From: an uncultured Bacilli bacterium
GTDB lineage: Bacteria > Bacillota_I > Bacilli_A > RF39 > UBA660
Reading direction: 5' to 3'
Assembly (NCBI GenBank): GCA_947626215.1
Contig: CANQRJ010000049.1
Span: 1-9,565, forward strand
DNA length: 9,565 bases
Position numbers and translations under genes: made by a program. The notes beneath the pieces are model-generated. The model saw nothing but the letters and a program-made list of their open reading frames with translations. It ran no database searches and was not told the DNA's origin. This document shows positions 6,856 to 9,565 of the stretch, one piece after another. How positions within the stretch are numbered: position 1 is the first letter of the stretch; each line of letters starts with the position of its first letter.

Positions 6856-6869
6856 ATTTTATCATACAA
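6856..6869 (-). promoter_or_regulatory. -10 region of the surface-acylation operon
   Basis: TTGTATGATAAAAT on the minus strand contains TATGAT (6866-6861, 5/6 match), about 24 nt before the ATG at 6837. A TTTATT at 6888-6883 is a weak -35 at spacing 16. The same 14-mer occurs in leader copy 1 (67-80). It would serve all four genes down to 2505. Confidence 0.5.
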
Positions 6870-6918
6870 AGAATAAAAAAAGAATAAATTTTTAACTTAA
6901 ACATTAAAATCTAATTTT

Positions 6919-8205
6919 TTAAAAACTTTTTATTTCAACAAGTTGATAAGGATTGTTTTCACTTCCATCTCCTGAAATAATTTTAATAGTCGGTTTTAAA
7001 TAAAGAGTTGGATAAGTTGCCAGAGCATGGTTTGAACCACCACTACTTATATATACTGATAGATTAGGATCAATACCAAATACATATCCATTTGTAGTGC
7101 CAATAATTGTCCATATAAAACCGAATTCTTTATTTTTTATCCAACTTCCATCATAGCAATCTAATTTAGGATAAGTTTCTCCATTTGCATCAAATAAATC
7201 CTTGTTTAAACATGCCTCCCTACCTTCTGTATCACCAATTGTTGTCCAACCATAATCACTTGGAGATATTAAACCTATACCATGAAATTTATCTATATTC
7301 GTATCATCTTTTTCCCATTTATTTTTATTGCTATTATATGTAACTGTTCCTCTTTCTTTTTGATAAAATTGAATAACCTTTTTAGAAGAATTATCACTAG
7401 ATCCTAAATTCCATGAAACGTTTTCATCTATCATATTTCTTGCTAAATCATTTAATCCGTGATTATCGTTTTCCGAATTATATGAAAAATCACAAATTTT
7501 AGAATCCGCAGAAACTCCTATACCGTTGCCGTATACATAGCAAATTCCACTTCCACTACTATAATAAATACCATTTAACTTTCCATTAAACTTGCTTGAG
7601 TCCAGTCGTTATTATTATCTTTATCCCAACTATAATTTCCAATACTATCTTTTCTTATAATTTTAACTCTTTGCTCACAAGGTTATCATCTACCATAACA
7701 TTCACTAAGCCTATAATTCTCCAAAGTTCGTCATTAAATGTAATATAGTTATCTGGGGCTTTTCCTGCAAAACGATATTCCGTTGTTTGAAATCCTGGAT
7801 CATTTACTGTTCCTGATAAATTGTCATGTTTTACAATATATAGTCCATCTCCTTCAGAAACTAAGGAAATTCCTTTTCCCAAAATAAACTGTCCTTTTGT
7901 AAAATCTAAATTACATTTGCATGTACTTATATTTCCAATATGTACAAACCAATCTTCTGTAAGATAAACTTTAATTTTTTCATCATTTGTACCGTTTATT
8001 CCACAGTAACCTTTACATAAAAAGCAAAATAGATGTCTCCTGGATCTTCTATAGTTCCATTTATCACATTAAAGTTGCTGTTCACTTCAAAAATAGCAAA
8101 TGTTCTAAATAAAACTACTCCTGTTATTAACAAAATACAAGTGATTGTAAATAAAATGATTCCAATTTTCTTTTTATCTTTTTTTTTAAACGATTTTAAT
8201 TTCAT
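6919..8205 (-). pseudogene. Broken membrane-anchored surface-protein gene (three frameshifts)
   Basis: The reading starts at ATG 8205 with a basic MKLKSFKKKDKKK and a membrane segment (14-34), then reads DPGDIYFAFYVK before a TAA at 7996-7998. The homology continues in a second frame from about 8008 (YCGINGT, NISTCKCNLDFTKG, then YITFNDELWRIIGL) to about 7680, in a third frame (EQRVKIIRKDSIGNYSWD, NDWTQASLM) to about 7584, and back in the first frame (LNGIYY, GLNDLARNM, SPSDYG) to TAA at 6919. The pieces form one coherent protein ending TLYLKPTIKIISGDGSENNPYQL, a pattern I recall from large Bacillota surface-protein families. Each break equals a net loss of one base (mod 3), and the three together restore the frame. 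The first break probably also lost some codons. All internal stops are TAA, so a TGA-Trp code does not explain them. An original length of roughly 430-450 residues is inferred. Confidence 0.8.
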
Positions 8206-8211
8206 ATGAAA

Positions 8212-8240
8212 AAAATCACCCTACTCTATAGAGTGATTTT
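8212..8240 (-). promoter_or_regulatory. Leader hairpin enclosing the ribosome site, copy 2
   Basis: A 12-bp stem (8212-8223 with 8229-8240) has a 5-nt loop and a single G-U wobble at the same stem position as copy 1. The RNA 3' arm holds GGGTGAT, 9 nt before ATG 8205, then a U7 run. The loop and upper stem differ from copy 1 while pairing is kept, which supports a real structure. It could also terminate transcripts from the BspA-like gene. Confidence 0.6.
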
Positions 8241-8267
8241 ATCACAAGACCCCCCCTCCGAAGTCAA
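8236..8267 (-). promoter_or_regulatory. Promoter with G-rich spacer (candidate phase-variable), copy 2
   Basis: The -35 TTGACT (8267-8262) is followed by a spacer holding GG, A and seven G (8250-8256). Candidate -10 hexamers are TGTGAT (8246-8241, spacing 15) and TAAAAT (8241-8236, spacing 20), the same spacings as in copy 1 although the G runs differ. The interrupted, shorter run should slip less often than G10. It lies in front of the pseudogene. Confidence 0.55.
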
Positions 8268-8309
8268 TTGACACTCATAAAAATACCTAAAATTATAAAA
8301 ACTAATTAT

Positions 8310-9565
8310 TTAATATTCTTCCCAAGTGATATCATCCCAACCATTTCCTGTAGGTTTGTTTACACCAGAATTCGTATTATAAAACATGTCTGTTATATCA
8401 ACATCAGGATTATGAACAAATGAATCACCATATTCTATGCTTTTTATATTTGTCATTTCAGAAAACATTTCACTCATATCTGTGACATTACTTGTATTAA
8501 AGTGTTCACCTAAATCTAATGTGGTTAATTCAGTCATATATGAAAACATACTATTCATATTTGTTACTTTGCTTGTATCAAAATTATATGTGGTTAAATC
8601 TAATTCTGTTAATGATGTCATATGTGAAAACATACCACTCATATCTGTGACCTGACTCGTATTAAAATGACTACCTAAATCTAATGAAGTTAATGATGAC
8701 ATGTCTGAAAACATAAATCTCATATCTTTAACATTACTTGTGTTAAATTTATCGCCTAAATCTAATTCTGTTAATAAATACATATCTGTAAACATACCAC
8801 TCATATCTAAAACATTAGAAGTGTTAAATTTATCGCCTAAATTTAATGAAGTTAATGATTCCATATAGGAAAACATCCAACCCATATCTGTTACTTTGCT
8901 CGTATCAAATTGACTACCTAAATCTAATGAAGTTAATAAAATCATTTCATCAAACATACTATTCATATTCGTAACATTGGAAGTATTAAATTGACTACCT
9001 AAATCCAATTCTGTTAATGACTCCATATATTCAAACATAAAACTCATATCTGTTACTTGACCTGTATTAAAATAATCCATTCCTTCTATATTTGTTACAT
9101 TTGTAAAATTGTAAAACAAATAACTACTATCTGGATTTCCTTTTATTTCTCCATTTCCTTGTATATATGCTATATATGCAGGTTTATCTACAATTCCAAA
9201 TGTTTCGTCATCCCATACTCTGACAGTTTCTTCTGTCGGTACTAAATAACTCATAACACTTTGGTCTTCAAGAACACTTTCATCTGATGAGATTACTCCA
9301 TCTTCTGTGTGCAAATTAGGATCTAGTTTATTTTCAAAAATAATTTGTGTAATTTGTTCTTTATATTTCCACATTCCCTTTTGATCGTCAGAGTCTTCAT
9401 AAGAACAAGATTCTAAATCTCTACCCTCTTGCATGCAATCTTCATCTTCTATTATTTCTCTGTCTATTTTTCTTAACATGCTACTTTTTTCTGTAGAAAC
9501 TTTTTGAACTGCATTTATTGTTACTTTTCCTATCCAACTTGCATTCATCATTTCTGGTTCTGATG
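8310..9565 (-). CDS. BspA-like leucine-rich-repeat surface protein (5' end off window)
   Basis: At least 413 residues are visible from a Met codon at 9551, but the frame continues open (SEPE) to the window edge, so the true start and probably the membrane anchor lie outside. Residues 161-378 hold about eight tandem units of roughly 27 residues with the DUF285/BspA pattern FNTSNVTDMSxMFxxMxxLTxLDLG. A degenerate unit precedes them (FYNFTNVTNIEGMDY) and a partial one follows (DVDITDMFYNT). Before the repeats, MWKYKEQITQIIFENKL and AYIAYIQGNGEI are typical of the segment that leads into such repeats. This family forms extracellular leucine-rich solenoids that often bind host or matrix proteins; the ligand here is unknown. 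No sorting signal is seen at the C-terminus (DDITWEEY), so anchoring is presumably N-terminal. The broken surface-protein gene follows on the same strand. Confidence 0.88.
   Translation of the reverse strand, partial: SEPEMMNASWIGKVTINAVQKVSTEKSSMLRKIDREIIEDEDCMQEGRDLESCSYEDSDDQKGMWKYKEQITQIIFENKLDPNLHTEDGVISSDESVLEDQSVMSYLVPTEETVRVWDDETFGIVDKPAYIAYIQGNGEIKGNPDSSYLFYNFTNVTNIEGMDYFNTGQVTDMSFMFEYMESLTELDLGSQFNTSNVTNMNSMFDEMILLTSLDLGSQFDTSKVTDMGWMFSYMESLTSLNLGDKFNTSNVLDMSGMFTDMYLLTELDLGDKFNTSNVKDMRFMFSDMSSLTSLDLGSHFNTSQVTDMSGMFSHMTSLTELDLTTYNFDTSKVTNMNSMFSYMTELTTLDLGEHFNTSNVTDMSEMFSEMTNIKSIEYGDSFVHNPDVDITDMFYNTNSGVNKPTGNGWDDITWEEY
8418..9071 (-). repeat. 81-bp tandem coding repeats (leucine-rich units)
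   Basis: About eight direct repeats of 81 bp (one of 84 bp) encode the leucine-rich units. Recurrent DNA blocks such as TTAAATTTATCGCCTAAAT (plus strand, near 8744 and 8823) and AATTGACTACCTAAATC (near 8909 and 8990) show recent similarity between units. Unequal crossing-over could change the number of units. Confidence 0.75.

Larger units (their letters stand above)
8206..8275 (-). repeat. Shared surface-gene leader, copy 2
   Basis: Same arrangement as the segment at 36-106: AGTG, palindrome GTCAATTGAC (8263-8272), G-rich spacer with G7, a GATAAAAT -10 region, inverted repeat, ribosome site and ATG. It starts 34 bp after the stop of the BspA-like gene. Conserved blocks are separated by diverged spacer and loop bases, as expected if the blocks are under selection. 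Confidence 0.8.

Noticed and set aside
6919..7434. An independent 171-residue gene starting at ATG 7434
   Set aside because: The same frame is open and family-like back to about 7581, and no ribosome site precedes this ATG. It is the 3' part of the pseudogene.
7655..7882. A separate small gene with a TTG start
   Set aside because: No ribosome site precedes it, and the frame stays open upstream with sequence that continues the gene at 8205. It is the middle section of the frameshifted pseudogene.
6919..8205. Mycoplasma-type code (TGA = Trp) explaining the broken frame
   Set aside because: The stops at the three breaks are all TAA, and Trp is written TGG throughout the neighbouring genes.
8437..9245. 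Plus-strand ORFs at 8437-8655 and 9057-9245
   Set aside because: They are antisense translations of the leucine-rich repeats and reflect only the repeat pattern.

Overview
The window is very AT-rich and comes from a low-G+C Gram-positive-type bacterium (Bacillota). AGGAGG-type ribosome sites, a DeoD-type purine nucleoside phosphorylase, a short PcrA/UvrD-type helicase, Ig-like/transglutaminase surface proteins and BspA-type leucine-rich repeats together suggest a host-associated, probably gut, member of the Bacilli (Erysipelotrichales or RF39-like). This placement is inference. The standard code fits: Trp is TGG and the ORFs end sensibly at TAA or TGA.

Layout. Left edge (minus strand): the first 11 codons of a surface-protein gene, preceded by a promoter/hairpin leader with a 10-base G run. 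Next come deoD (129-872, minus) and a divergent short UvrD-family helicase (1055-2503, plus). Their 182-bp spacer carries a good promoter for each and three boxes at 10-bp steps resembling tandem Spo0A boxes. The helicase ends tail-to-tail with a tightly packed four-gene minus-strand operon (6837 down to 2505): a membrane-anchored Ig-like/transglutaminase-like protein, an MBOAT acyltransferase, a DltD/SGNH-like partner and a small lipoprotein. Overlapping stop/start codons indicate co-translation, and the set reads as an extracellular acylation or surface-modification module. The right third (6919-9565, minus) is a surface-protein locus: a membrane-anchored surface-protein gene broken by three frameshifts (pseudogene, 8205 to 6919), then a BspA-like leucine-rich-repeat protein running off the right edge.

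The most interesting signal is non-coding. The leader before the left-edge gene (about 36-106) and the leader before the pseudogene (about 8206-8275) are two copies of one module: AGTG + palindrome GTCAATTGAC (containing a TTGAC -35), a G-rich spacer, a -10 region, a 12-14 bp hairpin whose 3' arm contains the Shine-Dalgarno sequence, then ATG and a shared MKLKxFK start. A G run between -35 and -10 is the classic layout of a slipped-strand phase-variable promoter. The hairpin would also hide the ribosome site in read-through transcripts. I infer a family of ON/OFF-switched surface-protein genes sharing this leader. No tRNA, rRNA, CRISPR array or insertion sequence was seen.
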